The notes below the pieces were generated by a model. The model saw nothing but the letters and a program-made list of their open reading frames with translations, was not told where the DNA came from and searched no databases. The translations under genes were made by a program, and so were the position numbers. From the NCBI RefSeq assembly GCF_026155325.1, contig NZ_JAPFPW010000007.1:98508-162507 (forward strand): a stretch of 64,000 bases of DNA. The letters run 5' to 3'. The number at the start of each line of letters is the position of its first letter. Within the stretch, counting starts at the first letter, position 1. Source of the DNA: Desulfobotulus pelophilus. Lineage in GTDB: Bacteria > Desulfobacterota > Desulfobacteria > Desulfobacterales > ASO4-4. This document shows positions 1-7,205 of the stretch, piece by piece.

Positions 1-1
1 T

Positions 2-445
2 CCCGCCTACCGGGTCGCCTATATCCGAAAGATGGGTGCCTATGGACATGAAATCTGTGAACAGGCCTTTGGAGAACTGATGACCTGGGCCGGTCCCAGA
101 GGATACCTCGAAGCCGGAACTGTTTTAGGTGTCTACTGGGATAACCCCGAAATAACCCCACCGGAAAAATGCCGAATGGACGCCTGCATCACCCTTCCTG
201 ATCCTGCTGAACCAGATGGAGATATCAGCGTTCAGCAACTTCGTGGCGGGCCCTATGCCGTATGTCGCTTTGAAATCGCCAACGCAGATTTCCCAAAAGC
301 CTGGAATGAAGCCTTTATCTGGTTCATGGAACAGGGCTATGCCTGTGATGACAGCCCCTGTTATGAACGCTACCACACCAGCCCGGAGGAACACCCCGAA
401 GGAAAATGGATCGTAGACATATGCATGCCGCTAAAGCCGGCCTGA
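2..445 (+). CDS. GyrI-like effector-binding domain, C-terminal part of a gene cut by the window edge
   Basis: The frame is open from the left edge and ends at TGA 443-445, so the start lies outside the window. The first visible residues, PAYRVAYIRKMGAYG, match the opening strand of the GyrI/SbmC-like small-molecule-binding fold, and DNPEITPPEKCRMDACI is the typical central motif of that family. In AraC-type regulators this domain follows the helix-turn-helix part and binds the effector; stand-alone versions also exist. Which of the two this is cannot be told here. The family call is firm, the full-length identity open. Confidence 0.8.
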   Translation, partial: PAYRVAYIRKMGAYGHEICEQAFGELMTWAGPRGYLEAGTVLGVYWDNPEITPPEKCRMDACITLPDPAEPDGDISVQQLRGGPYAVCRFEIANADFPKAWNEAFIWFMEQGYACDDSPCYERYHTSPEEHPEGKWIVDICMPLKPA

Positions 446-489
446 AAAAAGCGTCTTATCCATAGATCAGACTACCCAAAAGCAGCGCG

Positions 490-532
490 GCAGAAGAGCC
501 GAAAATAGCCACAGAGTTTCCGGCTCTTCTGC
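490..532. terminator. 12-bp perfect inverted repeat between convergent genes
   Basis: Arms 490-501 and 521-532 are fully complementary around a 19-nt loop. The hairpin lies between a rightward gene ending at 445 and a leftward gene ending at 737, so it could end transcription from both sides. No good T-run follows on either strand, so intrinsic termination is uncertain. Confidence 0.45.
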
Positions 533-736
533 TGATTCACATCCAACAGAACACAAACAAAGGATAAGCACTGACAGAACCCGTTCAAAATCTTACAGAA
601 AGCAACGCCTGAAGACGGCATGGGACAGACAGCTTTTTTTCTCCATGTCCCCAAAAACCTTTTTCCCATTACCAGGCACCAACCAAAAAAGGCATGCCCT
701 TACGGACACGCCTTCATGGTCTGCAATCAAAAAAAA

Positions 737-1057
737 TCAGTGGCGCCCGGTCTGGATCAGCTCACTTTCAATACGGCCTGCAATGTCCAGTGCCTGGGTC
801 ATTAAGTCATGAATGGCAAACAGTTCCTTTTTCAGTTGGCGGATCCCGCCATTGGGAAGGGGAGGAAGGGAGGCTTCCGCAAAAAGGTCTGAGAGAATTT
901 TCGCTTTGCCAGAAAGGCTCTCCATGCGCTCGGAAAAAATTTTCACTTCATCGGCCCACTTGCGAAGCTCCTTTTTCTGAATGTGACCTGACCCTTCAAA
1001 ACGGGGCTGCAAAACACTGATGTCATAGTCCGGACTGCGAAAAGTGAGGGAAAACAT
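737..1057 (-). CDS. small hypothetical helical protein (106 aa)
   Basis: Not recognised. The ATG at 1057 is preceded on the minus strand by a clear AAGGAG ribosome site, which supports a real gene. The protein is soluble and mostly predicted helical, with charged heptad-like stretches from about residue 28 to 100, suggesting a small coiled-coil or helical bundle. There is no signal peptide, membrane segment or cysteine motif. It stands alone, convergent with the GyrI-type gene on its left and divergent from the reductase operon on its right. Confidence 0.6.
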   Translation of the reverse strand: MFSLTFRSPDYDISVLQPRFEGSGHIQKKELRKWADEVKIFSERMESLSGKAKILSDLFAEASLPPLPNGGIRQLKKELFAIHDLMTQALDIAGRIESELIQTGRH

Positions 1058-1559
1058 AATGGCTGCTCCTTACATCAACATGGGTTACACGATGAATTGA
1101 CACAAAAAAAACTCTTTTTCTGCGCCATTTCAAGCCTGATCAGTGCAGGTTATACGGAAAAACTTTTTTCTGGCCGCATACCCGCCTTTGTTTTTTCATA
1201 GCATTTTCCCTGCCATCCGAAGCACCATTCCCTTACAAACTGAAATCAAAACCACATATATACCAGTAAATACCTAAAATAAAAAAAGATATTTATTCAG
1301 CCATTACAACACCCCTTCTTCCTGTCCGAAATCCTCCGCCACCAGATAAAACACAAAAACAGTCATAAAATGAACAGTCGCTACGCATTGAGTGGATATG
1401 TCTGTGGACCATCATGCCGCATAGAAAAAAACAATCCGAAGGCAAAAATACATTGAAAGGAACAATTTGATCCAGCCCCACAGTATTGCTTATATCTATG
1501 CCCCATACGGATTTGCATATAAAAAATCTTGAAAAACAACCTGTGCAAAGGAGCAGATC
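1058..1559. other. intergenic region upstream of the double-cubane reductase operon
   Basis: An AT-rich gap between two divergent genes that should hold both promoters. An AAAGGAG ribosome site lies just before the ATG at 1560. No convincing sigma-54 box, riboswitch or repeat was seen. Confidence 0.4.
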
Positions 1560-2837
1560 ATGAGCGATCCACGCTACGAAGCCATGTGGGAAAAACTCAA
1601 CCTCGACATTCCGGCCCACGATGCCCTTCTCGGTGTGCTGGGCCAGTTTTACGGTGATATTTACATGTCCCAGAAAGGTCGCCTTCAGGGTATGGAATAT
1701 CTGGATTTTGTCCTGAGCGAAGTCCATGGCCTCAGGATACAGGAACTGCAGGAAGCCAAATCCAAAGGGCATAAAATCATTGGCACCTTCTGTGTTTTTG
1801 TTCCTGAAGAGCTTACCCTTGCAGCCAACGCCGTTCATATCGGCCTCTGTTCCGGTGCGGATGCAGGCACAGAGCAGGCAGAAACCCTCCTGCCCAGAAA
1901 CACCTGCGCCCTCATCAAGTCTTTTGTGGGGTTCAAGATGGCCAGAATCTGCCCTTTCACGGAATCCTGCGATATGGTGGTGGGAGAAACCACCTGTGAC
2001 GGCAAGAAAAAAGCCTATGAGACCTTTGGCGAAATGGTCAACATGCATGTCATGGAGCTGCCCCAGACCAAATCCGATGCCGCCAGAGCCCTCTTCCGCA
2101 GCGAAGTCCTTCGCTACAAGGAAAAACTGGAAGCCCTTACGGGCAACACCATCACAGTGGAAAAGCTCCGGGCAGCCATCAGCACCGTGAATAACAAACG
2201 CAAAGCCCTGCAACGTCTGGATGCCCTGCGCAGCGCCGACCCTTCCCCCATCTCCGGAAGGGACGCCCTTTTGATCCATCAGGTGGCATTTTATGATGAT
2301 CCCGTCCGTTTCACCGCTTCCATCAATGCCCTCTGCGATCAGATGGAAACCCGCGTTAAGAAGCAGGAAGGCGTAACAGCCAAAGGCACGCCGCGCATTC
2401 TCCTTTCAGGCTGCCCCATGGCCGTTCCCAACTGGAAGCTGCCCTACATCACCGAAAGTTCAGGCGCTGTCATTGTGGGAGAGGAATCCTGCATCGGAAC
2501 CCGCAACATCCGCAACCTCACCGATGAAAAGACAGAGGATATGGATGGCCTCATTGATGCACTGGTGGACCGCTACATGGAAATCGACTGCGCCTGTTTC
2601 ACCCCCAATACGGAACGCATGGGGCATGTGGTCTCCATGGCAAAGGAACTGAAGGCAGACGGCGTGCTGCACTACGGTCTCATGTTCTGCCAGCCCTATG
2701 CCAGTGAAGCCATCCGGCTGGAAAAGGTACTCCGAAAAGAAGAAATTCCCATGCTGGCCATTGAAACGGACTACAGCATGGAAGATATGGAGCAGCTAAA
2801 AACCCGGGTGGAAGCCTTTGTGGAAATGATCCGCTGA
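1560..2837 (+). CDS. double-cubane-cluster reductase (2-hydroxyacyl-CoA dehydratase D-component family)
   Basis: A 425-residue HgdB/BcrC/YjiM-family protein. Known double-cubane members carry an [8Fe-9S] cluster and, when energised by an ATP-hydrolysing activase, reduce small substrates at very low potential. Candidate cluster cysteines are C78, C97, C116, C131, C137 and C146 in the first half and C285, C311, C344/C346 and C377 in the second; SGCPMAVPNWK (283-293) is typical of the second subdomain. It is a single gene with no separate alpha subunit, which favours the double-cubane type over true dehydratases. The activase follows 39 bp downstream. A dehydratase role cannot be fully excluded. 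Confidence 0.85.
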   Translation: MSDPRYEAMWEKLNLDIPAHDALLGVLGQFYGDIYMSQKGRLQGMEYLDFVLSEVHGLRIQELQEAKSKGHKIIGTFCVFVPEELTLAANAVHIGLCSGADAGTEQAETLLPRNTCALIKSFVGFKMARICPFTESCDMVVGETTCDGKKKAYETFGEMVNMHVMELPQTKSDAARALFRSEVLRYKEKLEALTGNTITVEKLRAAISTVNNKRKALQRLDALRSADPSPISGRDALLIHQVAFYDDPVRFTASINALCDQMETRVKKQEGVTAKGTPRILLSGCPMAVPNWKLPYITESSGAVIVGEESCIGTRNIRNLTDEKTEDMDGLIDALVDRYMEIDCACFTPNTERMGHVVSMAKELKADGVLHYGLMFCQPYASEAIRLEKVLRKEEIPMLAIETDYSMEDMEQLKTRVEAFVEMIR

Positions 2838-2876
2838 AAGAAACTGAAGCATGATGCCAATATCTAAGGAGTTGCC

Positions 2877-3668
2877 ATGGGACCAACCTTTACCGGGCTG
2901 GATATAGGCTCCAGATCCATTGAAATGGTGGTTCTCCGTGAAGACTGCATCCTGCGGGAAGAGCGGCTGCCCACAACCTTTGACCCTAAACGTCAGATCC
3001 GTAAACTCCTGCAGGGGCTGCATACGGACCGCCTCATCGCCACAGGCTATGGCAGAGGCCTTGTGCAGGACATGGGGCTGCCCTTTGAGGTCACAAGCCT
3101 TACGGAAATCAAAGCCCATGCCCTTGCAGCGGCCCATCTCTTTCCCGGAGCCCGGACCGTACTGGACATCGGCGGACAGGATACCAAGGCCATCCGCCTC
3201 CGTGCGGAAGGCAGGGTGCTCCGCTTTGAAATGAATGACCGCTGCGCCGCAGGAACGGGAAAGTTTCTGGAATACACGGCCGCTATCTTTCAGATCCCTG
3301 TGGAAGATTTCGGCACCTATGCCCTCAGGGGGGATGAACCGCCACTCATCAACAGCATGTGCACGGTGTTCGCGGAAACCGAGGCCACCTCCCTCATGGC
3401 CCAGGGGGTCAGCCCGGAAAACATCGCCCTTGGCCTGCACCTTGCCATCGTCCGCCGCACGGTGAGCATGCTGCGCCGCACAGGCCTTGAAAAACCACTG
3501 GTTTTTGCCGGTGGGGTGGCCCATAACCCCTGCATTCGTTTTCTGATCTGCAAAGAACTGCAGCTGAAGGAAAATCATGATTTATGCATTGCCGCCAGCC
3601 CGGAAATGGCCGGAGCCCTCGGGGCCGCACTCTGGGGAGCAGAAGAGTTCAGAAAACTGGCCGCATAA
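2877..3668 (+). CDS. acyl-CoA dehydratase activase / double-cubane reductase activase (ATPase)
   Basis: A 263-residue ASKHA-fold ATPase of the HgdC/YjiL family. It binds ATP and passes an electron from a [4Fe-4S] cluster held between two monomers to its partner. Visible hallmarks are the phosphate loop LDIGSRS (8-14), DIGGQDTKAI (97-106), the cluster cysteines C123 (in NDRCAAGTGKF) and C162 (in SMCTVFAETE), and the adenosine motif AGGVAHNP near 211-218. AAGGAG lies just before the ATG. Its position directly after the reductase gene, where such pairs usually sit, makes the partnership nearly certain. Confidence 0.92.
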   Translation: MGPTFTGLDIGSRSIEMVVLREDCILREERLPTTFDPKRQIRKLLQGLHTDRLIATGYGRGLVQDMGLPFEVTSLTEIKAHALAAAHLFPGARTVLDIGGQDTKAIRLRAEGRVLRFEMNDRCAAGTGKFLEYTAAIFQIPVEDFGTYALRGDEPPLINSMCTVFAETEATSLMAQGVSPENIALGLHLAIVRRTVSMLRRTGLEKPLVFAGGVAHNPCIRFLICKELQLKENHDLCIAASPEMAGALGAALWGAEEFRKLAA

Positions 3669-3745
3669 AAAAACCTTCACCGTTTTTTTTAAAAATCAGC
3701 GGTGACTTTATCCATATTACCTGGACACGAGGAGAAAAAAGACAG

Positions 3746-4831
3746 ATGAAAAACTATTTTTCCACCCGATGGGGCATCATTGCCGTAGGTGCCCTGATCG
3801 GCCTTCTGGCGGCACTGTTACAAAAAATGGGAAACCCGCCCAACATGGGGATCTGTGTGGCCTGCTTTGAAAGGGACATTGCAGGGGCTTTAGGTCTGCA
3901 CAGAGCAGAAGTGGTGCAATATATGCGCCCTGAGATCATGGGATTTGTGCTGGGATCCCTTGTGGCAGCCCTTCTTGCCAGAGATTTCCGGCCCCGCACG
4001 GGCTCAGCACCCGTCATCCGCTTTACCCTAGGCTTTTTTGCCATGATCGGTGCCCTTATTTTCCTTGGTTGTCCATGGCGGGCTTTGCTCCGGCTGGCCG
4101 GCGGGGACTGGAATGCAATTTTTGGACTTTTAGGGCTTGCGGGTGGTGTTTTCATCGGCACCCTCTTCCTGAGGGGCGGCTACAATCTGGGGCCTGCAAA
4201 AAAAGCTCCGAAATTTGTGGGCTTTGCCATGCCGCTTATCATGGCAGGCCTTCTGGTTCTGGCCTTTATGAATCCACCCATGGCAGGAGAAGGTAAAAGC
4301 GGGGTTCTTTTCTACAGCCTCAAAGGCCCCGGTGCCATGTATGCCCCCCTTTTCATTGCCCTTGCCATAGGCCTTCTTGTGGGTGGTCTTGCCCAGAGAA
4401 GCCGTTTCTGCACCATGGGTGCCCTGCGGGATCTCATTCTTTTTAAACAGATGCACCTCTTCTCAGGACTCATCGCCCTTGTGGCGGTGGCTTTTCTTGC
4501 CAATCTTGCCTTCGGGCAGTTCAAACCGGGATTTGAGGGCCAGCCCGTGGCCCACAGCGTGGGGATATGGAACTTCATGGGAATGGTGCTGGCAGGCCTT
4601 GCCTTTGCCCTTGCAGGGGGTTGCCCCGGCCGTCAGCTCTTTCTTTCCGGAGAGGGGGACGGTGATGCGGCCATCTTTGTGGTGGGCATGATTGTGGGTG
4701 CCGCCTTTGCCCATAACTTTGCCATGGCCAGCTCTCCTGCGGGTATCGGTGCCAACGGCATCACGGGCCTTATCATCGGCCTTGTGGTCTGCCTTGGGAT
4801 AGGATTTTTTGGCATGCGGAAACAGGCCTGA
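3746..4831 (+). CDS. yedE: YeeE/YedE-family selenium/sulfur transporter
   Basis: An integral inner-membrane protein of 361 residues with about ten hydrophobic segments. Conserved cysteine motifs of the YeeE/YedE sulfur-transport fold are present: GICVACFERD near the N-terminus, SRFCTMGALRD in the middle and GGCPGRQLFLSGEGD near the C-terminus. Homologues import thiosulfate or are placed in selenium metabolism. The ATG at 3746 was chosen because GAGGAG lies about 11 nt upstream; a longer open frame to 3584 overlaps the activase end and lacks a ribosome site. The next gene encodes a TusA-like carrier, the usual partner. Confidence 0.85.
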   Translation: MKNYFSTRWGIIAVGALIGLLAALLQKMGNPPNMGICVACFERDIAGALGLHRAEVVQYMRPEIMGFVLGSLVAALLARDFRPRTGSAPVIRFTLGFFAMIGALIFLGCPWRALLRLAGGDWNAIFGLLGLAGGVFIGTLFLRGGYNLGPAKKAPKFVGFAMPLIMAGLLVLAFMNPPMAGEGKSGVLFYSLKGPGAMYAPLFIALAIGLLVGGLAQRSRFCTMGALRDLILFKQMHLFSGLIALVAVAFLANLAFGQFKPGFEGQPVAHSVGIWNFMGMVLAGLAFALAGGCPGRQLFLSGEGDGDAAIFVVGMIVGAAFAHNFAMASSPAGIGANGITGLIIGLVVCLGIGFFGMRKQA

Positions 4832-4846
4832 GGCAAAAAAGACCCT

Positions 4847-4922
4847 TCCAGGGCCTTCCCCTCACCCCGGTCCCTCTGGCTTCGAGATCCTCAGCCACCA
4901 CCCGGAGAGAGAGGGGAAAAAA
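4847..4922. repeat. interrupted copy of a common low-complexity intergenic repeat
   Basis: The stretch CTCACCCCGGTCCCTCTG and, about 25 bases later, CCGGAGAGAGAGGGG resembles the widespread repeat whose reverse strand reads LPLGEGPGVRA in translation. Another copy lies near 54815-54855. Here the two halves are split by an unrelated insert. Confidence 0.4.
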
Positions 4923-4949
4923 GGGGTTTCCCCAAAAAAAACTTTTCAC

Positions 4950-4964
4950 GGCCGGTATCCGGCC
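4950..4964 (+). promoter_or_regulatory. short GC hairpin just upstream of the tusA-like start
   Basis: GGCCGG-TAT-CCGGCC forms a perfect 6-bp stem with a 3-nt loop, followed nine bases later by the AAGGAG ribosome site. It could affect mRNA stability or translation of the small gene that follows; this is inferred from position only. Confidence 0.35.
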
Positions 4965-4985
4965 TATCCATAAAGGAGATTTTCC

Positions 4986-5207
4986 ATGACAGAAATTCTT
5001 GATGAACGGGGACTTTCCTGTCCCCAGCCCGTACTGGACACCCTGAAAGCCCTGCCCTCGGTTCAGGGTGGAAAACTCAGCGTACTGGTGGACACGGAAG
5101 CCGCAAGGGAAAATGTGGCCAGAGCCGCCGAATCCAAAGGATGGCAACTGGCATCCGTGGAGGAAAAAGATGGTGAATACACCCTGCATCTGGTAAAAAA
5201 CGCCTGA
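4986..5207 (+). CDS. TusA/SirA-family sulfur (or selenium) carrier protein
   Basis: A 73-residue protein with the family's CPxP motif: SCPQPVLDT, residues 12-20, with C13 the expected persulfide/perselenide-carrying residue. TusA proteins relay activated sulfur between enzymes; next to YedE the pair resembles the YedE-YedF selenium unit. Unlike YedF, there is no C-terminal DsrE-like domain. AAGGAG precedes the ATG. It probably receives S or Se from the transporter and hands it to the downstream DUF3343 protein or to the reductase; that direction is inferred. Confidence 0.85.
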   Translation: MTEILDERGLSCPQPVLDTLKALPSVQGGKLSVLVDTEAARENVARAAESKGWQLASVEEKDGEYTLHLVKNA

Positions 5208-5228
5208 CCTTTACTTTAAAGGAAGGCC

Positions 5229-5291
5229 ATGGCAGCACGAAAACCGCTCGCCACTGCTTTCTTCAGATACAGGGCAGCCATAAAATCCTGA
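5229..5291 (+). CDS. possible 20-residue micro-ORF
   Basis: An ATG preceded by AAAGGAAGG, 21 nt after the tusA-like stop, opens a frame encoding a basic peptide (MAARKPLATAFFRYRAAIKS). It ends just before the terminator hairpin. It may be a leader peptide or chance; it is too short to judge by composition. Confidence 0.2.
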   Translation: MAARKPLATAFFRYRAAIKS

Positions 5292-5299
5292 CTCCATCC

Positions 5300-5330
5300 A
5301 CCCGCTAAAAAATTCTTTTAGCGGGTGTTT
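5300..5330 (+). terminator. rho-independent terminator after the tusA-like gene
   Basis: An 11-bp stem (5300-5310 with 5316-5326), a 5-nt loop and a following GTTTT run. It splits the reductase-YedE-TusA block from the DUF3343 gene, so the downstream pair may depend on readthrough or its own promoter. Confidence 0.75.
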
Positions 5331-5370
5331 TCAAAAGCTACCCCTCTGCTGGCATATTTAAGGAAAGTCC

Positions 5371-5910
5371 ATGTTTTTCAGAAAACTCTTCGGCAGAAAA
5401 AAAGCAAAGACTTCCCGGGCCGACCGGGGCATGCTCCTTTTTGACCACACCTCCGATGTGATACAGGCGGAAAACCTTCTCAAGGCCGAAGGCTGGACCA
5501 TTAAAGTCATGGGACCACCACCGGAAATCCAGAGGGGATGCGACCTTGTGGTGGAATTTCCCCTTATGGAACAGATGCGCATTCTGGAAACCCTCAAAAA
5601 CGCAAGGGTTCATCCCATGGACGTGGTACCCGTGACCGGGCCTCTCCTTTCCCCTGTGGATCTTTTTCACACAAAAGATTTCGGAGAATACCTCATGGTC
5701 CGGGCCGCCAACATGAAAATCACCATAGAGAAAAAAAGCCGCATGATTGTAAATATTTCCGGTGGAGGTTGTCCGGATGTGCCCTTTCTGGCGGACCAGC
5801 TCACGGGCAAAATTCTGGAAGAAGCTCCCCAGCCCCGGGAAATCGGACATACCCTCTGCGGATATGCTCTGCAGCTTGCCTATGAGGAGATAGAACGCCA
5901 ATGCTTGTAA
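5371..5910 (+). CDS. DUF3343 (putative Se/S carrier-like) domain protein with C-terminal extension
   Basis: Of 179 residues, about 20-95 match the DUF3343 pattern: MLLFDHTSDVIQAENLLKAEG, PPPEIQRGCDLVVEF, with a conserved cysteine. DUF3343 proteins are found with SelD, YedE and YedF and are proposed selenium or sulfur carriers. About 85 further residues follow, with SGGGCPDVPFLADQL and a second cysteine pair near the end (HTLCGYAL, ERQCL), longer than the usual stand-alone domain. AAGGAAAG precedes the ATG. Its stop overlaps the next start by 10 nt, so the two are translationally coupled. The biochemical role is unproven. Confidence 0.7.
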   Translation: MFFRKLFGRKKAKTSRADRGMLLFDHTSDVIQAENLLKAEGWTIKVMGPPPEIQRGCDLVVEFPLMEQMRILETLKNARVHPMDVVPVTGPLLSPVDLFHTKDFGEYLMVRAANMKITIEKKSRMIVNISGGGCPDVPFLADQLTGKILEEAPQPREIGHTLCGYALQLAYEEIERQCL

Positions 5911-6758
5911 TTGCAGGAACCGTACCCGACCCTAACTTTCCTCTGGTTACGGGCCCGGCCTACCTTGAGGGCAGGAGCCTGAAAGTGGGGAATTATCTCA
6001 TCCCCATTCTCAGGGGCACACCGGCCCTTGTGGCGGCGGCCATTCGAACGGCGGAGTTTGTGGGAGATAAACCTCCCCATGTGCTGCTGGCAGGAGATAC
6101 GGGCCGGGGCGGAGGCAGCCGTCTTGTCTATCAGCACATCGTGGAAAATGCCCATAGCTTTGCAGCGGCCACCCTTACCTTTCACTACCTTCAGCCCGAA
6201 GTGGATTGGCACAATCGTATTCTCATGGCTCTGGACGCCCTTCCCCTGCCACCTGTCCGTATTGCGGACGCAGGGTTCATGTATGCGGCAAAAATGAGCG
6301 GCTATGCCACCTCCTATGATCTTTTCACCCCGGATGTGGGCGAGCTCGCCTTCCTTGCCGATGAAAAAGCCCCCCATCCCTTTTATACACGGGGCTTTAT
6401 TCTCCATCAGGACCAGCAGGCCCCGGAACTCATCAAAAGGGCCTATGCCCATGACAACGCAGCTGGCCACCTTCTGGTAAAAGGCGCCGTTGACCTGTTT
6501 GCCTCCGGAGAAAACATTCACTGGCGCATAGACAGCCCCGGCTGCGAAGTAATGGAAGCCATGGGCGGCACGGGAGACACCATCACGGGAATGGCATCGG
6601 CCCTCATTGCCTCCGGTATCCACATGGAAAAAGCCTGCCACATGGCAGCCCTTGCCAACCGGCATGCCGGCATGCTGACCCAACCCACGCCCGCAACCCA
6701 GGTAGTCGAAATTATCCGGGCCATACCCCAGGCTTTAGCCATGTGCACGGGGGACTGA
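5901..6758 (+). CDS. NAD(P)HX-dehydratase-like / ribokinase-superfamily protein
   Basis: A 285-residue protein with the fold of the ADP/ATP-dependent NAD(P)H-hydrate dehydratase (YjeF C-terminal) group. It shows FTPDVGELAFL, the Thr-Pro-x-x-Glu nucleotide-binding segment, and GGTGDTITG with the catalytic Asp of the GTGD motif. It lacks the N-terminal epimerase domain of full NnrD/YjeF and overlaps the DUF3343 gene by 10 nt. Constant pairing with carrier genes would suggest a dedicated kinase or repair step for the upstream system rather than general NADHX repair; that is inference. Confidence 0.7.
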   Translation: MLVIAGTVPDPNFPLVTGPAYLEGRSLKVGNYLIPILRGTPALVAAAIRTAEFVGDKPPHVLLAGDTGRGGGSRLVYQHIVENAHSFAAATLTFHYLQPEVDWHNRILMALDALPLPPVRIADAGFMYAAKMSGYATSYDLFTPDVGELAFLADEKAPHPFYTRGFILHQDQQAPELIKRAYAHDNAAGHLLVKGAVDLFASGENIHWRIDSPGCEVMEAMGGTGDTITGMASALIASGIHMEKACHMAALANRHAGMLTQPTPATQVVEIIRAIPQALAMCTGD

Positions 6759-7205
6759 TTCCAAACAGACTCCTAGGTCTTCCAAACCAGACGGGGCCAA
6801 ACCCTGCCACCCCAACTGCCGGATACATGGCAAGCACTCCGTTTTCTGGTCACCGTCACAAAGAGCACGCCCCTTTCTCAACCGGTCCCTCCATACTCCG
6901 GCAATCATCCATCCTGCCCTATCGCCCATCTTCCGCAACAGGCAACATCCTGGTCAGATCCATCCCCATTCTGCACCTGTTACCCATAAAAAAAACATCC
7001 CTGCCCACAATCCCTTTTCCAGCACTTTCCCAATAAACGCACCACTGCAAATTTCGCTAAAATAAAATACGCCACCGCTAGCACAAAAAACAAAAAAGTA
7101 TTAGGAATGCCAAATAAATTACACAATGGCAAAGCAGGATAATTTCAAAAATCCACATACAGCGCAAAGGCGCCAGACACCCTACCCCAGAAAACGGAGC
7201 TTTTC
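6759..7205. other. intergenic region before the TonB-dependent receptor
   Basis: A 447-bp C-rich then A-rich gap. I looked for a cobalamin riboswitch, a Fur box and a sigma-54 box and found no convincing match. It should hold the receptor promoter, probably with a site for the AraC-type regulator encoded downstream. Confidence 0.35.

Noticed and set aside
1293..2279. 328-codon minus-strand frame over the double-cubane reductase gene
   Set aside because: Antisense shadow with Cys/His/Phe-rich nonsense composition and no ribosome site.
1560..6758. In-frame UGA selenocysteine codons in the Se/S-linked operon
   Set aside because: All frames are complete without internal stops and no cysteine-position UGA was seen.
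6759..7205. Possible cobalamin riboswitch or Fur box before the TonB receptor
   Set aside because: No B12-box, conserved stems or GATAATGATTATC-like site could be found.
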